A DNA stretch of 64,000 bases from JAIOSM01 sp964565415. Lineage in GTDB: Bacteria; Desulfobacterota; Desulfobacteria; Desulfobacterales; Desulfobacteraceae. Shown one piece after another: positions 45,428 through 53,256 of the stretch. The DNA is taken from NCBI GenBank assembly GCA_964565415.1, contig CAZMEX010000004.1, positions 1-64,000 of the forward strand. Reading direction: 5' to 3'. Positions within the stretch are counted from its first letter, which is position 1, and the number at the start of each line of letters is the position of its first letter. Position numbers and translations under genes: made by a program. The notes beneath the pieces are model-generated. The model was not told where the DNA came from and did no database searches. It saw only the letters and a list, made by a program, of their open reading frames with translations.

Positions 45428-46150
45428 TTATTTGCTGACCTCTTTTGGCATTTCAAATCCATTTCTTGTTGCAATATCTTGAAATTGTTCATATAGTTCT
45501 GACAATAGTGCGCAATAGAGAGAATTAAGCTTCTTTTTCTCCAACATCTTATACTTTTTGAGAACAGCTTCTATCTCACTTACATAATCTCTATTTTCAA
45601 AACCTTTATCATGCATTTTCTTTAACTTGTCTATTGTGCTGTTTATTTTAACCAGAGCCTTTTTATGGATGGCAGAACTATTTTTAAGATCACTATTTAA
45701 TTGATAAAGCTTAGAGTTTTGATCCTTGGCAAGCTTAAAAAGTCTATCATTTTCCATGGCAAGCTCAAATTGATTTAAGCCCGACTTTATCTTTATTTCA
45801 AAATCTTTATTATCCCACGGTTTAGTTATATATTTGTGTATGGAGCCTTTATTCACAGCTTCTGTAATGGCATCCATGTCTGAATATCCAGTTAAAAGAA
45901 ACCGTATGGTATCTGGAGAAACATCTTTTGCTCTGCTTAAAAATTCTGATCCTGTCATCCCGGGCATTCGCTGGTCTGAGATAATAAGGGAAAAAGGTTT
46001 TGATGCTGTTTGCATCCTTTCTATTCCAAGTTTTCCCGATTCCATGTAAACATATTTTACACCAATGCTTTTAAGAAATCTTCCCAGGGATTTTCCAACC
46101 TGCTCTTCATCATCAACAACCAGCACTGTATGGTCAAATTTTTCTACCAT
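45428..46150 (-). CDS. Response regulator with C-terminal coiled coil
   Basis: The 240-residue protein has an intact receiver (VLVVDDEEQ; phospho-aspartate in IISDQRMPGMTG; lysine in YITKPWDN). A roughly 110-residue, mostly helical, lysine-rich tail follows, with no known output domain. The tail begins like those of the two FapA fusions: a helix reading FELAMENDRLFKLAKDQN matches FQERKHLFKVTKHQN and its counterpart. It therefore looks like a short member of the same family without the FapA domain. It is first in the operon, 6 bp before the 973-residue gene. Confidence 0.86.
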   Translation of the reverse strand: MVEKFDHTVLVVDDEEQVGKSLGRFLKSIGVKYVYMESGKLGIERMQTASKPFSLIISDQRMPGMTGSEFLSRAKDVSPDTIRFLLTGYSDMDAITEAVNKGSIHKYITKPWDNKDFEIKIKSGLNQFELAMENDRLFKLAKDQNSKLYQLNSDLKNSSAIHKKALVKINSTIDKLKKMHDKGFENRDYVSEIEAVLKKYKMLEKKKLNSLYCALLSELYEQFQDIATRNGFEMPKEVSK

Positions 46151-46505
46151 TTTGCCTCCTGACTATTTTCATGGTACTAATACCGCGATATTTTATGCCA
46201 TGGGACTAACAAATTATTGATATTTACATTTTAGTATAATAGTATTAAGGAAATGTTTCAACAAAAATAATTAAAAAATCGTCACGGTATTCATACTGCA
46301 GCACTTTCAGGCACAGGCACAACTTACAACACCCCAAAGAACCGTGAAATACGATTTTGAAACACCTTTCTATATTTCCCGGATATTTATTAATTATAAA
46401 TTTCGCTTGATTTATTTCCCTGTTTTTGCGATAAAGAGTTAATAAGCTTCAGATTGACACTAAAGATAATAAAAATTTGTGACATTTTAAAGGACCTGAA
46501 TATTA
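46151..46505. other. 355-bp divergent intergenic region
   Basis: The gap lies between the FapA-fusion operon (-) and the hybrid kinase gene (+). It holds two direct copies of CATGG(T/G)ACTAA at 46170-46180 and 46199-46209, close to the start of the minus-strand operon and possible regulator sites. I saw no RNA gene, no convincing promoter pair and no terminator. Confidence 0.3.
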
Positions 46506-48437
46506 ATGAAGTTTAATTTAAAGATCGGTCTATTTTTAATCTTCTTTTTATTGTCCCGGGGATACTCTGCTCTGGGTCAAGACACATCTATCCCTAAGAT
46601 TCTCATCTCACATTCATACCATAAATCATTTTCATGGGTTCAGTCCATGGAAAATGAAAATAGAACTTTATTTAAAAAATTTACTGAAAATATCATATTG
46701 AGCAATACAGCTATTGCGATTATTTTACTGCTGATATTAATCATCTTAATATTAAGTTTTAATATCAGATCACACAAACAGATCAAAGAAGCACTGATAA
46801 AAAGTGAAGAACTTCATAAGGAGTTATTTAATAATTCTCCCACAGCATTATATTTTCAGGATTTTTCCAGAGTTGCCACCCGCATTGAAGAACTCAAGAA
46901 AAAGATAGGAGACAAAAATCTAAAAACCCATCTACAGGCAAACAAAGATGAAGTTCAGCGCCTTGTCAAAGATGTAAAAATTGTTCAGTTCAACAGAGCA
47001 GCAATTGATATGCTCAAGGCAGATTCCTGCGACCAGTTGTTAAAAGAGGGATTACCCTTAATTCTAAAACCAGATGACATGGAGCACTTTATTGATCAGG
47101 TTGTGGATTTTACAGATGGCAAGGACAAGTATGAAGGTGAAGCAAAAAATTATGATTTTCATGGAAACCCCATAGATGTTCTGCTTAGAAAAATAGTAAT
47201 TAATCGCCGGGAAAATGGGCTTTCAAAAATTTTTACATCAGCAACCGACATAAGTGATTTACATCTATCCCATGAAAAAAACAGAAAATTAGAAAAACAA
47301 CTTTACCAGGCACAAAAGATGGAATCAATTGGCACCCTGGCCGGTGGTATTGCCCATGATTTCAATAATATCCTTTTCCCCATCATTGGTCACACAGAGA
47401 TGCTGATGGAAGATGTAGCAGAGGAGAGTTCTTTAAGAGAGAGCCTTAATGAAATCCATATAGCTTCTTTAAGAGCAAGGGAGCTGGTGCAGCAGATACT
47501 GACGTTTTCCCGGCAGGAAACCGGCGAATTAAAACTTATGAAGATGCAGCCCATTATAAAAGAAGCATTGAAACTTATAAAATCTACACTTCCAAAGACA
47601 ATCAATATAAAACAGAATATCCAGACTGATTGCAGTGCTATCAAGGCTGATCCCACACAGATTCATCAAATTTTGATGAATCTTGTTACCAATGCTTTCC
47701 ATGCCATTGGAGAGGAGACAGGAGAAATAGAAGTCAGCCTTAAAGAGGTAGAACTTGAAGAATTTGATCTTATGAACCCTAATATGGAACCCGGAGTTTA
47801 TGCCTGTTTGAAAATTACTGATACAGGGCGGGGAATGGATAAAGATACATTACTGCAAATATTTGATCCTTTTTTTACCACCAAAGAAAAAGGTAAGGGA
47901 ACCGGGATGGGGCTTTCAGTTGTGCATGGTATTGTTACTGCCATGGAGGGCAGAGTTGAAGTCGACAGTGTACCTGGTAAAGGTAGTCAATTTACTGTGT
48001 ACCTGCCCATTGTTAAAAAAAGTACTCCAAAGCAACTATCAACCGATATGAGTTCAACAGTAAAGGGCGGTTTTGAACATATTCTGCTTGTGGATGATGA
48101 ACAAAGCATCATTACAATGGAGAAAAAAATGCTGGAACGTCTGGGGTATAAAGTCACCTCGTGTATTGGCAGTATGGAAGCCCTTAAGGCAGTGGGTGCA
48201 AACCCTGGCAGATTTGATCTGGTCATAACAGATATGGCAATGCCCAACATGCCCGGGAGCAGACTTGCTGCTGAAATAATTAAAATACGACCTGATATTC
48301 CAATATTACTTTGCACCGGCTTCAGTGAAACCATGTCAGAAGAAACAGCAGCTCTTTCAGGAATTAAAGGTTTTCTGCTAAAGCCGATTGTAACAAAGGA
48401 GCTAGCACAAAAAATCAGGGAGGTGTTTAAAAGTTAA
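46506..48437 (+). CDS. Hybrid histidine kinase with an apparently deleted periplasmic sensor
   Basis: The 643-residue protein has a signal peptide (1-24), then IPKILISHSYHKSFSWVQSM, which is the usual opening of the ABC-type substrate-binding sensor domain found in this kinase class. That domain normally spans about 280 residues; here only about 22 remain before a transmembrane helix (66-85). A PAS-like region (100-260) follows, then HisKA with AGGIAHDFNN, a HATPase (NAFHAIGE, DTGRGM, GTGMGLSVVHG) and a C-terminal receiver (LLVDDEQ, VITDMAMPNMPG, LLKPIVTK). Catalytic parts look intact. It is followed directly by an NtrC-type regulator, its likely target. Confidence 0.88.
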   Translation: MKFNLKIGLFLIFFLLSRGYSALGQDTSIPKILISHSYHKSFSWVQSMENENRTLFKKFTENIILSNTAIAIILLLILIILILSFNIRSHKQIKEALIKSEELHKELFNNSPTALYFQDFSRVATRIEELKKKIGDKNLKTHLQANKDEVQRLVKDVKIVQFNRAAIDMLKADSCDQLLKEGLPLILKPDDMEHFIDQVVDFTDGKDKYEGEAKNYDFHGNPIDVLLRKIVINRRENGLSKIFTSATDISDLHLSHEKNRKLEKQLYQAQKMESIGTLAGGIAHDFNNILFPIIGHTEMLMEDVAEESSLRESLNEIHIASLRARELVQQILTFSRQETGELKLMKMQPIIKEALKLIKSTLPKTINIKQNIQTDCSAIKADPTQIHQILMNLVTNAFHAIGEETGEIEVSLKEVELEEFDLMNPNMEPGVYACLKITDTGRGMDKDTLLQIFDPFFTTKEKGKGTGMGLSVVHGIVTAMEGRVEVDSVPGKGSQFTVYLPIVKKSTPKQLSTDMSSTVKGGFEHILLVDDEQSIITMEKKMLERLGYKVTSCIGSMEALKAVGANPGRFDLVITDMAMPNMPGSRLAAEIIKIRPDIPILLCTGFSETMSEETAALSGIKGFLLKPIVTKELAQKIREVFKS

Positions 48438-48510
48438 TACAAAAGCAAAAATTTTAATCATAGATGATGACCGGCAAATCTGCAAAACACTTGTTAAAAG
48501 ATTTACAAGG

Positions 48511-49845
48511 ATGGGTCATGAAACAGCCTGTTCTCTATCTTTAGGGCAGGGTTTTGATACACTATTGACAAATGAATTCGATATTTTGTTTCTTGATGTC
48601 AATCTTCCTGATGGTAATGGTCTTGAGGCAATCCAAGTAATTAGAGAAGACCCGTTTGCCCCTGAAATAATTATAATGACCAGTGACAGTAATCCAAAAG
48701 GGGCAGAACTTGCTATAAAGTCCAGGGCTTGGGATTATATTCAAAAATCCAGCTCCCACAAAGAATTTCAGTTTTCTCTTATTCGCGCATTGGAATATAG
48801 AGCCCAAAAACAGCCTGTAACCAAAAAGATTACAATTAAACGAGGGTCTATTATTGGCAAGAGTATCCAGATTAAAAATTGTCTTGAGAAGGCTTCAAAA
48901 GCGGCTGAAAGTGATGTGCCTGTGTTGATTACAGGAGAAACTGGTACAGGCAAAGAACTATTTGCCAAAGTTATCCATAAAAACAGCTTAAGGAATAAGA
49001 ACGACTTCATAGTTGTGGATTGTGCAGCATTACCAGAACACCTTGTGGAGAGTGTGCTTTTTGGGCATTCAAAAGGTGCCTTTACAAGTGCTGACTCAAA
49101 TAAAATAGGTTTGATAAAGTTAGCAGACAAGGGAGTCTTATTCCTTGATGAAATCGGAGAACTCCCCTTAAGTATTCAAAAAAAATTCCTGCGGGTGCTC
49201 CAGGAAAAAAAATTTAGACCTGTGGGGAGTAAGAGAGAGATCTCAAGTGATTTCAGGCTTATTTCAGCCACACACTGTAATCTGATTGAAATGGTTAAAC
49301 AAAAGCAATTCAGAAAAGACTTTTATTTCAGGGTTGCTTCTCTGTCAATGGAAATTGCGCCTTTAAGGGACCGTAAACCAGATATCAATTTACTGGTGGC
49401 TCACCGCATGAATCGTAAAACAAAACCATGCAATGATTGCTCTTTTAAAATATCTGAGCAGTTTATGGAGGACTTGAAAAAATACAACTGGCCCGGGAAT
49501 GTACGAGAATTATTCAACTCAATAGATTATGCATGCAGTGATGCTTTAAATGAATCAATGCTGTTTTCTAAACATTTGCCTGACCATATTCGTGCATCTA
49601 TTATTAAAAACAGAATAAAAGAACAGACACACTCTAAATTGAAATCTAACTTTTTTGAAGAACCCGCTCCAGTTGAAAAACTTGATCTGAAAAGCTACAT
49701 TGAAAAAGCAAAATATAAGTATATGTCAGATTTGATGAAAAATTCCCGCAACGATATTAAGACAGCATGCCGCCTGTCTGGTCTCTCCCGGGGGCATATT
49801 TATACTCTTTTAAAGGAGTATAATATCAAAAGCTCCAACAAATAA
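48511..49845 (+). CDS. NtrC-family sigma-54-dependent response regulator (true start upstream and unusual)
   Basis: From ATG 48511 the product is 444 residues. It has a receiver (phospho-aspartate in ILFLDVNLPDG), an AAA+ domain with Walker A GETGTGKELF, the sigma-54 loop GAFTSAD (GAFTGA is usual), Walker B GVLFLDEIGELP, and a Fis-type helix-turn-helix (TACRLSGLSRGHIYTLLKEY, C-terminus). The frame is open upstream to 48406, and residues coded at 48442-48510 (KAKILIIDDDRQICK and on) supply the missing first strand and acidic pocket of the receiver. No ATG, GTG or TTG exists there, so the true start is non-canonical, lost or a sequencing error. It probably activates sigma-54 promoters under control of the preceding kinase. 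Confidence 0.85.
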   Translation: MGHETACSLSLGQGFDTLLTNEFDILFLDVNLPDGNGLEAIQVIREDPFAPEIIIMTSDSNPKGAELAIKSRAWDYIQKSSSHKEFQFSLIRALEYRAQKQPVTKKITIKRGSIIGKSIQIKNCLEKASKAAESDVPVLITGETGTGKELFAKVIHKNSLRNKNDFIVVDCAALPEHLVESVLFGHSKGAFTSADSNKIGLIKLADKGVLFLDEIGELPLSIQKKFLRVLQEKKFRPVGSKREISSDFRLISATHCNLIEMVKQKQFRKDFYFRVASLSMEIAPLRDRKPDINLLVAHRMNRKTKPCNDCSFKISEQFMEDLKKYNWPGNVRELFNSIDYACSDALNESMLFSKHLPDHIRASIIKNRIKEQTHSKLKSNFFEEPAPVEKLDLKSYIEKAKYKYMSDLMKNSRNDIKTACRLSGLSRGHIYTLLKEYNIKSSNK

Positions 49846-49896
49846 AAAAGGGCTGTCAGAAAAAAACAGTGTTGAAAAAATGTATGATTTTTCAGA

Positions 49897-49914
49897 CTGT
49901 CAGATAAATCTGAC
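49897..49914 (+). terminator. Small perfect hairpin after the NtrC-type gene
   Basis: TGTCAGA-TAAA-TCTGACA forms a perfect 7-bp stem 51 bp after the stop codon, with no T-run after it. A second CTGTCAG copy lies near the stop codon and could pair alternatively. A weak terminator or processing site. Confidence 0.35.
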
Positions 49915-50098
49915 AAAATTGCAAGGATATGTTTTTTATAAGTTACTGAAATATCTATAGTTTTAATTATGACCTTCCTGGCACACATCTTGTAATAACA
50001 AATCACATATTACCAACAAATACTATTGCGATAACTTTTTCGCCACATTGAAATAAAAACTTAACTATATTCATACTATTTATTAACAGGGGCACATT

Positions 50099-52288
50099 AT
50101 GAATTTGGAGAATATGACCATAGGGAAAAAAATAGGATTCGGGTTTTCAGTTGTAATTATTCTTCTGATAATCCTTGGTATCCTCAGCTTCACTGGTGTT
50201 GGAAAAATTGTTAAAAATGCAGAAGAGATTATTAATGGCGAATCATTAGATGGTGAACTTGCCCAGAAAGAAGTGGACCACCTTAACTGGATAGGAGATA
50301 TAAATGTGCTTCTCTCGGATAAGGATGTTAATGAACTTAATGTTGAAACAGATCACACAAAATGCAGTTTTGGACAATGGCTCTACGGTGAAAGCAGAAA
50401 AAAAGCAGAAATACTTGTTCCATCACTTGCTCCTCTATTTAAAGAGATTGAAGAGCCGCACAAACATCTCCATGAATCTGCAATAGCAATTGGAAATATC
50501 TATAGAGAGGCTGACCCGACTCTGCCTGCATTTATTGCTGAAAAGCAGATCGACCATCTTAACTGGACTACATCCTTGCAGAATATAATGCTCAACAATG
50601 CAGAAAAGATAGAAGTTCAGACAGATCATACATTGTGTTCCTTTGGAAAATGGCTCTATGGTGAAGGTGCAAAAAAGGCAGCTGCGTCAGATCCAACCCT
50701 GGCAGAGCTGATTGAGGAAGTAAAAGAACCCCATCAGCAACTCCATGCTTCTGCAAAAATAATAATTTCAGAATACAGGCAAATCCATCCAGGACTGCTT
50801 CATACTCTGCACTTAAGACTTGATGATCACAGAAAATGGGTTGCCGGGATTGCTCAATCATTATTAAAAGGGAAACGGCTCAATGTCCAAACAGATCCTG
50901 AAAAATGTACTTTTGGGAAATGGCTTCACTCAAAACAGGTGGCTGTTCTCATGGAGAGTGATCCAGTTTTTAAAGCATCCCTTTCAGCAATAAAGCAGCC
51001 CCACGAGGCACTCCATAAAAGTGCAGTCAGAATCAATGGTGCCATAAAATTTGGAAACACCATAAAGGCAGTGTCCATATATAATAACAAAACTGTTAAG
51101 TATCTTGAACAGGTGGCTGCTCTTTTTGACAAGGCGATCAAACACGAATATGATCTCACAGATGGCAGAAACAAAGCCATAGCAATATTCAAAAGTCAAA
51201 CTGTCCACGAACTGGAATATGCCCAGGACATACTTGATGAATTAATGGACAGGTCTGCTGAACTCCTTAAAGGTCAAAAAGAGGCTGCTCATATATATGC
51301 AAATGAGACAGCACCATCCCTTAAAACAGTACAGACACTTTTAGGAGAATTAAGAGATGAGGCACATAAACATATTTTAACAAATAAAACCATGCTCCAG
51401 GCAGCCCGGGCCACTAAAAGAAATATAGCTGTTATGGCTGTGATTGCAACTCTTGCGGGACTTTTCCTCGCATTTTTCATTGCCAGAGGTATAATTTCAA
51501 TTCTCTCCAGTATCAGTACAGGTATGGATGAGGGTGCAAATCAGGTAGCATCGGCAGCAGGTCAGGTATCATCGGCAAGTCAGTCCCTTGCAGAAGGCTC
51601 TTCTGAACAGGCAGCATCCATTGAAGAGACCTCTTCATCAATGGAAGAGATGTCTTCCATGACAAAGAAAAATGCTGAAAATGCAGGTCATGCTGACAAT
51701 CTGATGAGAAAAGCAAATAAGGTTATCAAAACCGCTGATGAATCAATGGATAATCTGATCATCTCCATGGAAGATATTTCAAAGGCAAGCAAAGAGACCT
51801 CGAAAATCATTAAAACCATTGATGAAATAGCTTTTCAGACAAATCTTTTAGCTCTTAATGCTGCTGTTGAAGCAGCAAGAGCCGGTGAGGCAGGAGCAGG
51901 ATTTGCAGTTGTTGCAGAGGAAGTCAGAAACCTTGCCATGGGATCTGCAGATGCTGCTAAAAACACATCTGCATTAATTGAAGACACTAGAAAAAAAGTA
52001 AGCGATGGTTCCAAGCTTGTAATAGCAACCAATGAGGCTTTTTCTCAAGTAGCCCAGAGTGCAGGCAAGGTTAGCGAACTTATTGCAGAAATCTCAGAAG
52101 CATCCAGTGAACAGTCAAGTGGAATTGAGCAGGTAAATATAGCAATTAATGAAATGGATAAAGTTGTCCAGCAAAATGCAGCCAATGCTGAAGAGTCAGC
52201 CTCTGCCGCAGAAGAGATGAGTGCCCAGGCAGAAACACTGAAAGATTATGTTGGAGAGCTTGTTTTGCTTGTAACAGGAAAAAAATAA
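50099..52288 (+). CDS. Methyl-accepting chemotaxis protein with three tandem CZB domains between its membrane helices
   Basis: The 729-residue receptor has TM1 (about 12-32), a long extracytoplasmic region, TM2 (about 442-462) and a signalling domain. The sensor holds three repeats of the chemoreceptor zinc-binding pattern at a 91-residue period: H61/C89/H121/H125, H153/C180/H212/H216 and H244/C270/H302/H306, each with C-x-FG-x-W-L. Three helical repeats of about 37 residues follow (starting near 326, 363 and 400). No clear HAMP domain separates TM2 from the signalling helices. CZB domains are usually cytoplasmic and C-terminal, and bind zinc to sense hypochlorite or pH. It opens the che cluster; the tip motif (LLALNAAVEAARAGEAGAGF) is canonical. 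Confidence 0.9.
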   Translation: MNLENMTIGKKIGFGFSVVIILLIILGILSFTGVGKIVKNAEEIINGESLDGELAQKEVDHLNWIGDINVLLSDKDVNELNVETDHTKCSFGQWLYGESRKKAEILVPSLAPLFKEIEEPHKHLHESAIAIGNIYREADPTLPAFIAEKQIDHLNWTTSLQNIMLNNAEKIEVQTDHTLCSFGKWLYGEGAKKAAASDPTLAELIEEVKEPHQQLHASAKIIISEYRQIHPGLLHTLHLRLDDHRKWVAGIAQSLLKGKRLNVQTDPEKCTFGKWLHSKQVAVLMESDPVFKASLSAIKQPHEALHKSAVRINGAIKFGNTIKAVSIYNNKTVKYLEQVAALFDKAIKHEYDLTDGRNKAIAIFKSQTVHELEYAQDILDELMDRSAELLKGQKEAAHIYANETAPSLKTVQTLLGELRDEAHKHILTNKTMLQAARATKRNIAVMAVIATLAGLFLAFFIARGIISILSSISTGMDEGANQVASAAGQVSSASQSLAEGSSEQAASIEETSSSMEEMSSMTKKNAENAGHADNLMRKANKVIKTADESMDNLIISMEDISKASKETSKIIKTIDEIAFQTNLLALNAAVEAARAGEAGAGFAVVAEEVRNLAMGSADAAKNTSALIEDTRKKVSDGSKLVIATNEAFSQVAQSAGKVSELIAEISEASSEQSSGIEQVNIAINEMDKVVQQNAANAEESASAAEEMSAQAETLKDYVGELVLLVTGKK

Positions 52289-52722
52289 TGACCATTGTAC
52301 TTTTTATTCATAGAGATTCTTCAAAAAAAGGTGTGAGCCTTAAGAACAGTATTGATCAAAATTTTCTTAAAACTGAGCTTCAGGTTCTTGCTACATATAA
52401 ATCATTAAAAACCAGATTAAAAAAAAGTTCTGACTTTAATGAACAAGAAATCTTTATACTACTTGTGGATTCAAAAATAAGATTGAATAAACTGACTTTA
52501 ATGACTGATCTCATGGAAGATAAACGTATTATATTAATCCTTCCTGATGAATCAAAAGAGACTCTCTCTACAGCAAGTCAATTTTTCCCAAGATTTTTCA
52601 CTCCCATGGGCAACAAATACGATGATCTATGCAGTGTACTAAATAAAATACTAAACCAAAATAACTTAAATACAAATAACTGGATAACAAGAGGGGAGCG
52701 CAAAAATGTCACAAGCAGTTAA
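52288..52722 (+). CDS. Receiver-like protein without phosphorylation site (hypothetical)
   Basis: This 144-residue protein shares one base with the preceding MCP stop (TAATG) and overlaps cheW by 17 bp, so it is translated within the operon. The strand/helix order looks like a CheY fold: VLFIHRD, then EIFILLVDSKIRL at the phospho-site position, KRIILILPDES, and FFPRFFTPM where the conserved lysine would be. The acidic pair, the lysine and much of the family signature are absent; an aspartate in LVDSK remains. I do not recognise it as a named Che protein. It may be a phosphorylation-independent adaptor or phosphate-sink relative. The assignment is structural guesswork. Confidence 0.6.
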   Translation: MTIVLFIHRDSSKKGVSLKNSIDQNFLKTELQVLATYKSLKTRLKKSSDFNEQEIFILLVDSKIRLNKLTLMTDLMEDKRIILILPDESKETLSTASQFFPRFFTPMGNKYDDLCSVLNKILNQNNLNTNNWITRGERKNVTSS

Positions 52723-53218
52723 AACAATGGCCCAGGCAGTAAAAGTGATGACAGTAAAAACAGGTAAATACTTAACATTCTTTTTAGAAGAGGAAGAGTA
52801 TGGAATCGGTATATTAAAAGTTAAGGAAATCATAGGCATGATGGCAATCACCTCTGTCCCGCGAACTCCTGAATATGTCAAAGGTGTAATCAATCTCAGG
52901 GGTAAGGTGATTCCAGTAATAGATTTACGATCAAAATTTGATATGAAGCTGATCAATTATACTGAACGCACCTGTATTATTGTTGTGGAGATTGATTCAG
53001 AATCATCAACTGTGCTTATTGGTATTGTTGTTGATGCTGTATCAGAAGTATTAAATATTAAAGAAGAGGAGATAGAAGAGACTCCAACATTTGGTACCAG
53101 GCTTAACACTGAATACATTCTTGGCATGGCGAAAATGGAGGGCAGTGTTAAAATTCTGCTTAATATTGATAAAGTTTTAAACAGTGAAGAGATAGAAACT
53201 CTTGAGAAAACAGCATAA
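52706..53218 (+). CDS. cheW: Chemotaxis coupling protein CheW
   Basis: The 170-residue protein is a single CheW domain that links receptors to CheA. Seen are LTFFLEEEEYGIGILKVKEI, VPRTPEYVKGVINLRGKVIPVIDLR (quoted by its key stretch GVINLRGKVIPVIDLR) and the late GMAKMEGSVKILLNIDKVL. GGGGAG lies 7 bp before the ATG. It overlaps the end of the receiver-like gene and lies 38 bp upstream of the tandem-Cache MCP, whose product it should couple. Confidence 0.93.
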   Translation: MSQAVKTMAQAVKVMTVKTGKYLTFFLEEEEYGIGILKVKEIIGMMAITSVPRTPEYVKGVINLRGKVIPVIDLRSKFDMKLINYTERTCIIVVEIDSESSTVLIGIVVDAVSEVLNIKEEEIEETPTFGTRLNTEYILGMAKMEGSVKILLNIDKVLNSEEIETLEKTA

Positions 53219-53256
53219 CAATTTATCTAATAATATATTTACAAGGAGTATTAATC

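Noticed and set aside
49970..50098. Flagellar sigma-28 promoter upstream of the che cluster
   Set aside because: A GCGATAA sequence resembles the -10, but no TAAA-type -35 occurs at the required distance.
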